Positions 37,277 to 44,584 of a stretch of 64,000 nucleotides of DNA are shown here, piece by piece. A program made the position numbers and the translations under genes. The stretch is from Bacteroidota bacterium (GTDB lineage: Bacteria; Bacteroidota; Bacteroidia; NS11-12g; UBA9320). The first letter of the stretch is position 1. Every line of letters begins with the position of its first letter. A model generated the notes under the pieces. The model saw nothing but the letters and a program-made list of their open reading frames with translations. It made no database searches and was not told where the DNA came from. The stretch is taken from assembly GCA_947468275.1 (NCBI GenBank), contig CANIKO010000001.1, positions 302,213 through 366,212 on the forward strand, read 5' to 3'.

Positions 37277-38260
37277 ATGCCGATTATTGATATAAAATCA
37301 CCCCAAGTCAAATCAGGTTTCTATTTACTTATAAAAATAGTAATAGCTGTTTTATGCGGTATTTATTTATATAAACGGCTATTTGGTTTCGATATATCTT
37401 TATACAAAGATTTATTTAAACAAAGCCTGAAAACCAATTGGTGGATGCTTCTTGTGGCGGTTTTACTCATATTTGCCAATTGGGGAATTGAAACGGTAAA
37501 GTGGAAATTTTTAATAAAGAATATTGAACAATTATCTTTTTTTAAAGCTTTTTCGGCGGTAATGGGTGGTGTGGCGGTTAGTTCATTTACTCCAAACAGG
37601 GTAGGGGAGTTTGCCGGCAGAATGCTGTTTTTGAAAAATAAATTAGATCCCCGAGTTGTTGCTCTATCAGTAATTGGCAGCACAAGCCAAGTTATCATGA
37701 CCTTTTTTTTAGGAATCACCGGTTTCTTTTTATTTGTAAATAGCGATCCTTGGGTAGGTGCAATGCTTGGTAAATGGACGAAGGTGTCGTTTATTGTTAT
37801 TCCTATTATTATTATTATTATTTTTTGGAGCTTGCCTTTATTTTTCAGGAAATTAAAGGTTTGGTTTAAGAGTAATAAACATATTAATTATTTTTTTGAA
37901 GGAATTTCATTTCTTAATATTTCAGGACTTACTTACATTTCCTTTCTTTCCTTTTTTAGGTATTCAATTTTTCTGAGCCAATATATTTTGGTACTTTCTT
38001 TCTTTAATGTAGGAATGCTTTGGTGGCAATTTATTGTTTTTGTTCCGGCTATTTTCTTTGTGCAAACTGTTGTACCAACCTTTGCCATTGCCGAAATTGG
38101 AGTAAGAATGACAGCAGCCATGGCCGTTTTAAGATTTACGAATGTGCCTGAAATTCAAATTGTGGCAGCCTGTTTATTGGTATGGATTATTAATTTGATG
38201 ATACCTTCTATTATCGGTGCTTTTGCTTTATTTCTCACCAAGTTTACTGCCAAAGAATGA
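37277..38260 (+). CDS. Flippase-like membrane protein (LPG synthase TM / UPF0104 family)
   Basis: A polytopic membrane protein of about 327 residues with 7-8 spans. Segments such as KTNWWMLLVAVLLIFANWGIE, ETVKWKF, AVSSFTPNRVGEFAGR and SQVIMTFFLGITGFF are typical of the lysylphosphatidylglycerol-synthase transmembrane region found alone in many Bacteroidota. The open frame reaches a TTG at 37250, but the ATG at 37277 is a better start. The stop overlaps the next glycosyltransferase by 4 bp (ATGA), so the two are one operon, perhaps for an envelope glycolipid. The transported substrate is unknown. Confidence 0.75.
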   Translation: MPIIDIKSPQVKSGFYLLIKIVIAVLCGIYLYKRLFGFDISLYKDLFKQSLKTNWWMLLVAVLLIFANWGIETVKWKFLIKNIEQLSFFKAFSAVMGGVAVSSFTPNRVGEFAGRMLFLKNKLDPRVVALSVIGSTSQVIMTFFLGITGFFLFVNSDPWVGAMLGKWTKVSFIVIPIIIIIIFWSLPLFFRKLKVWFKSNKHINYFFEGISFLNISGLTYISFLSFFRYSIFLSQYILVLSFFNVGMLWWQFIVFVPAIFFVQTVVPTFAIAEIGVRMTAAMAVLRFTNVPEIQIVAACLLVWIINLMIPSIIGAFALFLTKFTAKE

Positions 38261-39369
38261 TATGGTGCTTGGTTTTAATACCGCTTTTGGTTTATGTATG
38301 CCTTGTTATTTGGTTTATAAAAGGCTGGGCAAAGATTGGGGAATTAGAAATTAGGAATCAGGAATTAGGAATTATAGTTTCAATTATTATTCCTTGCCGA
38401 AATGAAGCTAATACCATCCAAACCATCCTGAAATCCATAGACCAACAAAAATTTGATTTCAAAAATCTGGAAGTAATTTTGGTGGATGACCATTCATCAG
38501 ATGATACGTTTGGGGTAATTAGGAATTACGAATTAGGAATTAGGAATTTTGAACCTTTGATAATTCAATTATCAGAAAACGAGTTTGGTAAAAAAGCGGC
38601 CATAAAAAATGCTTTAAAAATTTCGAAAGGTGAACTAATTGTTTGCACAGATGCCGATTGTGAGTTTGGGGTTGATTGGCTAAACGCAATGACTTCAGCT
38701 TTTCATTCTCCTAATATAAAAATGGTAACAGGACCTGTGATGTTTTTTGAACGGCCCGGATTTTGGAACCAAATGATGCAATTGGAATTTTTAAGTCTGA
38801 TTGGAATTGGAGCAGCTTCGGTTCAAAATGGCTACCCCAATATGTGCAACGGTGCCAACATTGCTTATCGAAAATCGGCTTTTTATGAAGTTAATGGTTT
38901 TAAAGGAAACGAGCATATCCCTAGTGGCGACGATGAATTTTTAATGCATAAGATTCATGAAAAATTTAAAGGAGGTGTTCAATTTTTGAAAAAATACGAA
39001 GCTATTGTTTACACACAGCCACCGCAAAGTTTAAGTGAATTTGTGAATCAACGCATCCGTTGGGGAAGTAAGGCAGGACATTACAAAAATCTAAAATCAA
39101 AATTGCTTCCGGCGTTTATGTATTTGTTTAATGTGGTGTTGTTTTTTACACCGCTTTTTTATTTTTTAGAAATGCCGTGGACTGTAATTGCCACCTTATG
39201 GCTCGGTAAACTCAGCATTGAAATTGTTTTCTTTGCCACGATTCTTCCGTTTTTCAGAAGTTCAAAAATCCTGGATTTGGTCATTCCCGCCCAGATTTTT
39301 CATGTGGTATATATTTCGATTATTGGAGTTTTGTCGGTAATGAAAAGTTATACTTGGAAAGGAAGATGA
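38257..39369 (+). CDS. Family 2 glycosyltransferase, membrane-bound
   Basis: A 370-residue processive-type GT-A enzyme. A membrane anchor (residues 3-21) precedes the catalytic domain: IIPCRNEANT, DDHS (77-80), a TDADCEF motif at 131, GDDEF (224-228) and QRIRW (265-269). Two or three membrane spans follow at 282-365. It would transfer sugar from a nucleotide donor, product unknown. It is oddly interrupted by two in-frame copies of an AATTAGG-type repeat, coding IRNQELGI (about residues 32-39) and the IRNYELGIRN stretch (about 88-97). Overlaps the flippase-like gene by 4 bp. Confidence 0.87.
   Translation: MIWCLVLIPLLVYVCLVIWFIKGWAKIGELEIRNQELGIIVSIIIPCRNEANTIQTILKSIDQQKFDFKNLEVILVDDHSSDDTFGVIRNYELGIRNFEPLIIQLSENEFGKKAAIKNALKISKGELIVCTDADCEFGVDWLNAMTSAFHSPNIKMVTGPVMFFERPGFWNQMMQLEFLSLIGIGAASVQNGYPNMCNGANIAYRKSAFYEVNGFKGNEHIPSGDDEFLMHKIHEKFKGGVQFLKKYEAIVYTQPPQSLSEFVNQRIRWGSKAGHYKNLKSKLLPAFMYLFNVVLFFTPLFYFLEMPWTVIATLWLGKLSIEIVFFATILPFFRSSKILDLVIPAQIFHVVYISIIGVLSVMKSYTWKGR
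38350..38373. repeat. In-frame AATTAGG repeat, near-identical to the inverted repeat of the four-helix-bundle element
   Basis: A 24 bp stretch that differs at only two positions from the reverse complement of 44937-44960. It lies inside the glycosyltransferase gene, between the membrane anchor and the catalytic domain, without breaking the frame. Confidence 0.7.
38517..38549. repeat. Second in-frame AATTAGG repeat in the same gene
   Basis: About four units of the 7-mer AATTAGG (one with C for G) in tandem, coding an IRNYELGIRN stretch next to the DDHS motif. Confidence 0.65.
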
Positions 39370-39383
39370 TTATTTTTTTTGTT

Positions 39384-39417
39384 AACCTTTCGAGAGGTTT
39401 ATAACCCTCGAAAGGTT
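39384..39417. repeat. Perfect inverted repeat between convergent genes
   Basis: AACCTTTCGAG (39384-39394) and CTCGAAAGGTT (39407-39417), with further pairing of GGTT and AACC inside the loop. It can form a stable stem on either strand, and so could terminate both convergent genes. Confidence 0.7.
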
Positions 39418-39432
39418 ATGACCTACTATGAT

Positions 39433-39495
39433 AGATTCCTCCTATCGTCGGAATGACAGCGGCTGAGATTTGTCATTCCGAGGCACGAGGAATCT
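39433..39495. repeat. Imperfect inverted repeat of the GTCATTCCGAGG...GAGGAATCT type
   Basis: Left arm AGATTCCTCC...CGGAATGACA and right arm TGTCATTCCG...GAGGAATCT pair over about 25 bp with a few mismatches. The GTCATTCCGAGGCACGAGGA motif is familiar from dispersed repeats in Bacteroidota genomes. It is next to the previous palindrome in the 134 bp gap between two convergent genes. Confidence 0.65.
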
Positions 39496-39503
39496 CAGTG
39501 TTA

Positions 39504-41351
39504 TTATTTTACAATGCTCACCTTCTGATTACACTCCATCTTCCCATTTCTTACTTTCACCAAATAAATTCCCGAAGCAATATCCAAGTTTATATCAGCA
39601 ACATTTCCAACCATTTCAATCCTCTCAACCATTTCTCCCACAGAATTATAAACCTCAATCGACATATCCTTTTCAGGATTATCTATTTCTATGTTAAAGT
39701 TACCGGTGTTTGGGTTGGGGTAAATTTTAAAACCCGAAGATTTAGTATTTGAAATTCCCGTGCTTGCCGGTTGTTTGCAGGTTTCAGTATAACAACCTGC
39801 AGTATTGGTAACTTTTAGGCAAACGGTATGAGAATTTAAACCATCTTTATAACTATGGCTTGCCATTGCAGCAATAGCGCTATCTCCATCTCCAAACGAC
39901 CACCTGTATTTTATATTGCCCGATTGCTTGGGTATAAAACTCCATAAATTGTTGTATAATGAAAAACTAAAATCAGACTTTGGTTTGGCATTAATTGTAA
40001 TAGGAATGTTGGTAGAATCGGCACAGCCTGTTTGGGTTTTTACAATTAATGTAACATTGAAAGTTTGTGAGATAGATTCAATGTCATAAAGATGCTCCGG
40101 CGATTTGGCGGTAGAAGTTTGTCCATCACCAAAATTCCATTTGTAATTTGGTTCTTCACTTAGTTTTAAGGATGTATTGGTAAAAACTCCTTTGAAACCT
40201 TCGCAAATATCCGAAACCGTAAAATCAGCTTTGGGTTGTTCAAATGAAATCATAGATATAAATGTGTCGCTCAGGTTTTTATAAAAGGTTATAAATTTTA
40301 TAGAATAGATCCCATAATTTTTATAAATATGGTACACATCAGTGGTCTTATTTGAAAAATTATTCTTGCCCGAAATTGTATCTCCAAAATTCCATTTTGC
40401 CGAATCTATATTATCCGAATAGGATAGCTTGAAAAGCGCGGAATCACTAATACATTTTCCTATTATTTTAACCTCTAATTGATCGGAGTATGAAAAGAAT
40501 TCCATCGATTTTAGAATTATATTGTCAGCAATGGTATCAATAATGGCAGCACTTTGGCTATTGATAACCGTAATTCCAAAATTGGTCTTAATAAAGTAAG
40601 TTTTGTTTATCTTGTCAAAAGTACTTTCGCCCAAGGTAATTTCATTTACTCCCTTTAAAATTCCAATATCTTTAAATTTTTTGGTCGCAATATTTAGTAC
40701 CATAAGAATTACATATTTTCCGTTCCAGTAATTACCGATAAGGCTATTGGAACTTGGGTCGTACTCTATCCCGTTCATTCCTTTTGAAATATTTATTGTA
40801 TCAATAGTGGTGGCATTAGCAGCATTGACAATAGTTATACCTAAGTTGGTTTTAATAAAGTATCGTCCATTTATGGCATCAAAGGTGGTTTCGCCTTGTT
40901 CGCTTCCAGTTACCCCTTTTAATATTCCGATATCGTTTAATTTTTTTGTATCCAAATTTAGCGAAGCAAGCATAACGGCCTTTCCATTCCAATATGTCCC
41001 AATAATTTTGTTCGAATCGTATTCTATTCCTCTAAGATTTATCGAAATGCCAAATGTATCAAGTATAATGCCATTAGTAGCATCCACTACTGTCAATCCC
41101 GAATTGCTATTATAAAAGTAGCGTTTATTTGCTTGGTCCAGAGTGCTTTCCCCCAACTCTGCCCCTGACACATAGGGTAAAAATTTTATATCTTTAAATT
41201 TTTGGGTTAAAATATTAACAGAATTAAAAACCTCCGATTGGCCATTCCATTTTACACCCAAAAGCACACGGGTGGGTTGAGCAAAACTAGCACATGTTGA
41301 AGCTAAAGGCATTAGAATAAAAAGTGCAAATCTGGTTATGCTTGAAGTCAC
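39504..41351 (-). CDS. Secreted propeller-like/PKD protein with T9SS type A sorting domain
   Basis: An exported protein of about 615 residues. From the GTG at 41351 the N-terminus TSSITRFALFILMPLASTC is a clean signal peptide ending ASFAQ; the open frame reaches an ATG at 41408 but that adds a charged, non-signal stretch. Three units of about 75 residues follow (ILKGVTGSEQGETTFDAINGRYF / ILKGVNEITLGESTFDKINKTYF type), likely beta-propeller blades. At least two PKD domains (KWNFGDGQTS, RWSFGDGDSA) and the sorting tail KIYPNPNTGNFNIEIDNPEK come next. It is probably extracellular; the ligand is unknown. The upstream neighbour is the mutS2 remnant. Confidence 0.8.
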   Translation of the reverse strand: MTSSITRFALFILMPLASTCASFAQPTRVLLGVKWNGQSEVFNSVNILTQKFKDIKFLPYVSGAELGESTLDQANKRYFYNSNSGLTVVDATNGIILDTFGISINLRGIEYDSNKIIGTYWNGKAVMLASLNLDTKKLNDIGILKGVTGSEQGETTFDAINGRYFIKTNLGITIVNAANATTIDTINISKGMNGIEYDPSSNSLIGNYWNGKYVILMVLNIATKKFKDIGILKGVNEITLGESTFDKINKTYFIKTNFGITVINSQSAAIIDTIADNIILKSMEFFSYSDQLEVKIIGKCISDSALFKLSYSDNIDSAKWNFGDTISGKNNFSNKTTDVYHIYKNYGIYSIKFITFYKNLSDTFISMISFEQPKADFTVSDICEGFKGVFTNTSLKLSEEPNYKWNFGDGQTSTAKSPEHLYDIESISQTFNVTLIVKTQTGCADSTNIPITINAKPKSDFSFSLYNNLWSFIPKQSGNIKYRWSFGDGDSAIAAMASHSYKDGLNSHTVCLKVTNTAGCYTETCKQPASTGISNTKSSGFKIYPNPNTGNFNIEIDNPEKDMSIEVYNSVGEMVERIEMVGNVADINLDIASGIYLVKVRNGKMECNQKVSIVK

Positions 41352-41355
41352 ATGC

Positions 41356-41363
41356 CAAAAGTA
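41356..41363 (-). promoter_or_regulatory. Promoter -7 element, 4 nt from the GTG start
   Basis: The minus strand reads TACTTTTG, GCAT, GTG. An exact -7 match that supports the GTG start at 41351 and a leaderless message. No clear -33. Confidence 0.45.
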
Positions 41364-41425
41364 AGTCAAAGCTTCTATTTTTAGTACTAACTTATTATCA
41401 TTTTTCAAGCCAAGTGGTGGGATAG

Positions 41426-41564
41426 TTACCCCAGTTCCACAATCGTAATCCCATCGCCGCCAAAGTCGGCATGTTCACTTTCCATTTTTTTTATATGGCT
41501 TATTTTTCTGAGGTTTTCGCGTATCATTTTGCGGAGGATGCCATCGCCTTTGCCGTGCAGTATC
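41426..41564 (-). pseudogene. Detached copy of the mutS2 3' end (46 codons and stop)
   Basis: This stretch aligns without gaps over 139 bp to 42184-42322, the end of mutS2, with about ten mismatches by my reading. It still reads ILHGKGDGILRKMIREN... to VELG and a TAA stop. Only one residue differs from the intact gene (Met for Leu before ESEHADFGG); the other changes are silent. It has no start and no rest of the gene. It lies directly behind the toxin gene, so the toxin-antitoxin pair sits between the two copies. Confidence 0.9.
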
Positions 41565-41566
41565 TC

Positions 41567-41851
41567 CTACAATAATAATCCTCCCCAAATAATCCTATAA
41601 ACTATAAATTTATTCCCTTTAATTTTAAAAGCAATTACCCAATTATTAAAAACAATACACGAATATCCAAGTGAAGATAAAACTTCATTGTAACATAGTG
41701 CATATTCTACCTTTTCCATTGCATATTTTTTAATAAAGGATTCTAATTTTAGAGCAAACCTTTTACCACTGTTTTTGGTGTTTTTACTCTCCACAAATTT
41801 CACTATAAGAAGAATTGATTTTTGAGATTTAGAAGTATAAAAAACTTCCAT
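41567..41851 (-). CDS. RelE/ParE-superfamily toxin
   Basis: A 94-residue basic protein with the small RelE/ParE fold pattern: MEVFYTSKSQKSI at the start, a helix rich in Lys (NTKNSGKRFALKLESFIKKYAM), and the closing strands NNWVIAFKIKGNKFIVYRIIWGG. Family toxins cut mRNA on the ribosome or poison gyrase; which applies cannot be told. It follows the putative antitoxin by 2 nt on the same strand. Its TAG stop lies two bases before the mutS2 remnant, so the insert ends almost exactly with the toxin gene. Confidence 0.75.
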   Translation of the reverse strand: MEVFYTSKSQKSILLIVKFVESKNTKNSGKRFALKLESFIKKYAMEKVEYALCYNEVLSSLGYSCIVFNNWVIAFKIKGNKFIVYRIIWGGLLL

Positions 41852-41853
41852 TT

Positions 41854-42090
41854 TTATTTATAGGGCAAAAATAACTGGTCAGAAGAAATAAGGTTTTGAT
41901 CATCTTCATCCTCAGAAAAGTAGGCAAATAATTCTTCATTACTTGCTTTCCGTCCCAAACCTAATGCAGCATCTTGCTCCGTTATTTTATAAACTTGATT
42001 AGAAGTTTTTATATAATCAAATTTATTAATCATGGCATCAAACTCCTTAGCATGTTCCTCCGTATCAATTTCAATTGTGCGAATAATCAT
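41854..42090 (-). CDS. Putative antitoxin of the RelE/ParE-like toxin
   Basis: A 78-residue acidic protein (MIIRTIEIDTEEHAKEFDAM...), followed by an acidic, probably disordered C-terminus (SEDEDDQNLISSD). The gene precedes and nearly touches the toxin gene, the usual antitoxin position. The N-terminal part may be the DNA-binding or dimerisation domain, but I recognise no named family. A -7 element ends 4 nt before the ATG, so the message is predicted to be leaderless. Confidence 0.65.
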   Translation of the reverse strand: MIIRTIEIDTEEHAKEFDAMINKFDYIKTSNQVYKITEQDAALGLGRKASNEELFAYFSEDEDDQNLISSDQLFLPYK

Positions 42091-42094
42091 ATAA

Positions 42095-42102
42095 CAAAAT
42101 TA
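42095..42102 (-). promoter_or_regulatory. Promoter -7 element of the toxin-antitoxin pair
   Basis: The minus strand reads TAATTTTG, TTAT, ATG, with TTT at -33 after a 20 nt spacer. The insert therefore carries its own promoter. Confidence 0.55.
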
Positions 42103-42183
42103 AACTAAATTTTTTGGAAAGTAAAAACTACAGATTTGTAAAAATTTTTCCAAAATTTTAAACTTTGAAAAGTTAACTAGAAG

Positions 42184-44556
42184 CTACCCCAATTCCACAA
42201 TCGTAATCCCATCCCCACCAAAATCGGCATGTTCGCTTTCTAGTTTTTTAATATGGCTTATTTTTCTGAGGTTTTCGCGTATCATTTTGCGAAGGATACC
42301 ATCGCCTTTGCCGTGCAGTATCCAAAGTTTGTCAATACTTAATACCAAGGCATTATCAACTGCTGTGATAACTTTTTGCAGGGCTTCTTCGGTACTCATA
42401 CCCCGCACATCTAGCCTCGGACTAAAATCCTGACTGATTTGGTTGTAATTATAACCCCCAATGCGGGTTTTGGGTTTGGGAGCTTTCGGTTGTGAGATGA
42501 TTTCAATCTGGTTAAAATCGAGTCGCGATTTTATCAGGCCCATTTCTACCAATACTTTTTCTTTGCCCACTTGCAATACTTTGCCAAGGGATTCGTAGCC
42601 TTTTATTTTTACAAGGGTTCCGATTTCTATGTTTAATGAAGGTTGAGATTTAGGTTGAGGCTGAGGTTGAGGTTCAGGTTTGAGTTCTTTTTCTGCTTCT
42701 ACCAATTTATTGCGGATGGCTTTGGTTACTAAAGGGTCGGCATTAGCGGTTTTAATATCACGAATTGTTTTTTCAATCAGCTTATTGGTGTTGCTTAATA
42801 AATCTTTGGCCTGCTGCTTTGCTTGGTTCAGGATATCCCCTTTTTGGCCCGCTAATTTGGATTTTAATTCCTCATAATCCGCCATCAGTTTATTAAGCCG
42901 GGCTTCTTTTTCAATCACCCGTTTTTCGGTTGAACGAACATTTTGGATATCTTTTTCATATTCCGAAAGAATTTCTTCCATCCGATGCTGGCTTTTCCCT
43001 ACCTTAGATTTTGCCCTTTCTATGATGTCTTTGTTTAGGCCTGTTTTCTTTGCTAACTCAATAGCAAAAGAACTTCCCGGCTTACCACTTACAAGGGTAT
43101 AAAGCGGTTCGTATTTTTCCAAATCATAAAGCATGCTGCCGTTGATAAAGCCTTCCGTTTGCCCGGCATAATTTTTAATATTGCTAAAATGCGAAGTCAC
43201 TACCCCAAACGCTTTGTTTAAATTTAAGCGTTCCAAAACCGCCTCCCCAATGGCTCCGCCAAATTGTGGGTCGGTGCCGCTGCCCAGTTCATCTATAAAG
43301 AAGAAGGTGTTTTTATCGGCAAAATTTACAAAGTGTTTCATTGCCGTAAGATGGCTGCTGTAAGAACTCAAATTGTTATCAATACTTTGTCCATCGCCAA
43401 TATCTACCATCATATCTTTAAATAGGGTGTATTTGGAATCGGGGTAACTGCACACCAGCAAGCCGCATTGCAACATATATTGATTAAGGGCAATGGTTTT
43501 TAAAGCCACCGATTTTCCACCGGCATTAGGCCCTGAAATTACCATGATTCGGTTTTCAGTATTCAGTGATAAATCTAGCGGAACTGGAGTTTGTCCCAGT
43601 TTTTTTAATTTTATATATAAAAGCGGGTGAAAGGTTTGTATAAGATGGAGTTCGTTAGTGTTATTAATTAAAGGTTTTACTGCATTTAACCGAATAGCAA
43701 GTTGTGCTTTGGCTCTTATAAAATCGGTGATAGTGATTTTCTTTAAGTATTCCTCTAAGTTAGGAAGCCAGGGCATTATTTTTAAAGTAATTTCCCTTAA
43801 AATCCGTTCTGTTTCACGTTGCTTCTCAAAATACAGATGCCTTAAATTATTGTTGGCTTCTACAATTTCGGTAGGTTCAATGTATAAAATATTCCCGCTG
43901 TTGGATTCATCATGAACCAACCCCTTAATTTTTCGTTTATGCTCTGCAATGATTGGTATAACGAGCCTTCCTTCTCTGACGGAAATATCTGTTTCACCCG
44001 CCCAGCCTTCGTCTTTTGCCTTTTTGAAAATAGAAACTAACCGCTTATGAATATCTCGCTCTGTTTTACTGATATCACCCGAAATTTTAAGCAATTGCGG
44101 TGAAGCCGAAGGTTTTATTTTTCCATTTTCATCGATGACGGCATCAATGAGTTTAAGAATATCTTTTTTTATTTCAACCCCTGTATAAAGGGCAAAAAGT
44201 GTTGGGTATTTTTCTTCCCGTTTTTTAAAGTAAGCGGTGATTTGTTCAATCAATCTGTAAATGTGCCGGATGTTATGCAGCTCTATTTCTGTAAGGTGCA
44301 TTCCTTCTATGGTCAATTTATGGAGGGTGCTCGAAATATCAAGGTAATTATCGGAAGGAAAGGTTTCGTCTTCAGTAATCAGTTGTTTAAACTCAGCTGT
44401 TTGGTTTACCCAAAGTTGGACAGTTTTGGCATTAAATGAAAACGCCATTTTTTCAACCATCGATTCGCCCATAGCGCTAAGGCAATGCTCAGCCAGCAAT
44501 TGGCGGATGGTGTCGAAACCTATTTTTATTTCTAAATCACGTGGATACAAAATCAA
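42184..44556 (-). CDS. mutS2: MutS2 family endonuclease/ribosome-rescue ATPase
   Basis: A 790-residue MutS2. Helical lever domains (residues 1-300) precede the ABC ATPase with Walker A GPNAGGKS (342-349) and Walker B FFFIDELGSGTD (418-429). A coiled coil runs over about 510-620. A Gln-Pro linker is coded by a simple repeat (42641-42684). A C-terminal Smr domain carries LDVRG and HGKGDGILR. MutS2 limits recombination or splits collided ribosomes. The start is a TTG at 44556, seven bases from the inverted repeat of the four-helix-bundle element. Its 3' end is duplicated at 41426. Confidence 0.93.
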   Translation of the reverse strand: MILYPRDLEIKIGFDTIRQLLAEHCLSAMGESMVEKMAFSFNAKTVQLWVNQTAEFKQLITEDETFPSDNYLDISSTLHKLTIEGMHLTEIELHNIRHIYRLIEQITAYFKKREEKYPTLFALYTGVEIKKDILKLIDAVIDENGKIKPSASPQLLKISGDISKTERDIHKRLVSIFKKAKDEGWAGETDISVREGRLVIPIIAEHKRKIKGLVHDESNSGNILYIEPTEIVEANNNLRHLYFEKQRETERILREITLKIMPWLPNLEEYLKKITITDFIRAKAQLAIRLNAVKPLINNTNELHLIQTFHPLLYIKLKKLGQTPVPLDLSLNTENRIMVISGPNAGGKSVALKTIALNQYMLQCGLLVCSYPDSKYTLFKDMMVDIGDGQSIDNNLSSYSSHLTAMKHFVNFADKNTFFFIDELGSGTDPQFGGAIGEAVLERLNLNKAFGVVTSHFSNIKNYAGQTEGFINGSMLYDLEKYEPLYTLVSGKPGSSFAIELAKKTGLNKDIIERAKSKVGKSQHRMEEILSEYEKDIQNVRSTEKRVIEKEARLNKLMADYEELKSKLAGQKGDILNQAKQQAKDLLSNTNKLIEKTIRDIKTANADPLVTKAIRNKLVEAEKELKPEPQPQPQPKSQPSLNIEIGTLVKIKGYESLGKVLQVGKEKVLVEMGLIKSRLDFNQIEIISQPKAPKPKTRIGGYNYNQISQDFSPRLDVRGMSTEEALQKVITAVDNALVLSIDKLWILHGKGDGILRKMIRENLRKISHIKKLESEHADFGGDGITIVELG
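42641..42684. repeat. Simple repeat coding a Gln-Pro linker in mutS2
   Basis: Degenerate hexamers of the type GGTTGA/GGCTGA in tandem. On the coding strand they give PQPQPQPKSQP between the coiled coil and the Smr domain. A similar sequence occurs at 63109-63150. Confidence 0.6.
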
Positions 44557-44562
44557 TTAGGA

Positions 44563-44584
44563 ATTAGGAATCTGGATTAGGAAT
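44563..44584. repeat. Left inverted repeat of the four-helix-bundle cassette
   Basis: ATTAGGAATCTGG followed by ATTAGGAAT; more AATTAGG units lie just outside. It contains the TAA stop of the four-helix gene (44577-44579). Confidence 0.75.

Larger units (their letters stand above)
41565..42183 (-). mobile_element. Toxin-antitoxin insertion between duplicated mutS2 ends
   Basis: A 619 bp insert holding only the antitoxin and toxin genes and a short AT-rich leader, bounded on both sides by the 139 bp mutS2 3' sequence in direct orientation. No transposase or integrase is inside. The arrangement resembles insertion with long target duplication, described for restriction-modification genes. The right part (42091-42183) carries the antitoxin promoter. 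Confidence 0.7.

Noticed and set aside
38341..38560. CRISPR-like array from the AATTAGG repeats
   Set aside because: Units are 7 bp, contiguous, without spacers, and inside a coding frame; no cas genes.
39453..39752. Plus-strand frames over the end of the PKD protein gene
   Set aside because: They read the palindromic repeat and the antisense of the T9SS tail; no family features.
42680..44439. Plus-strand frames inside mutS2
   Set aside because: All are antisense to conserved MutS2 domains.
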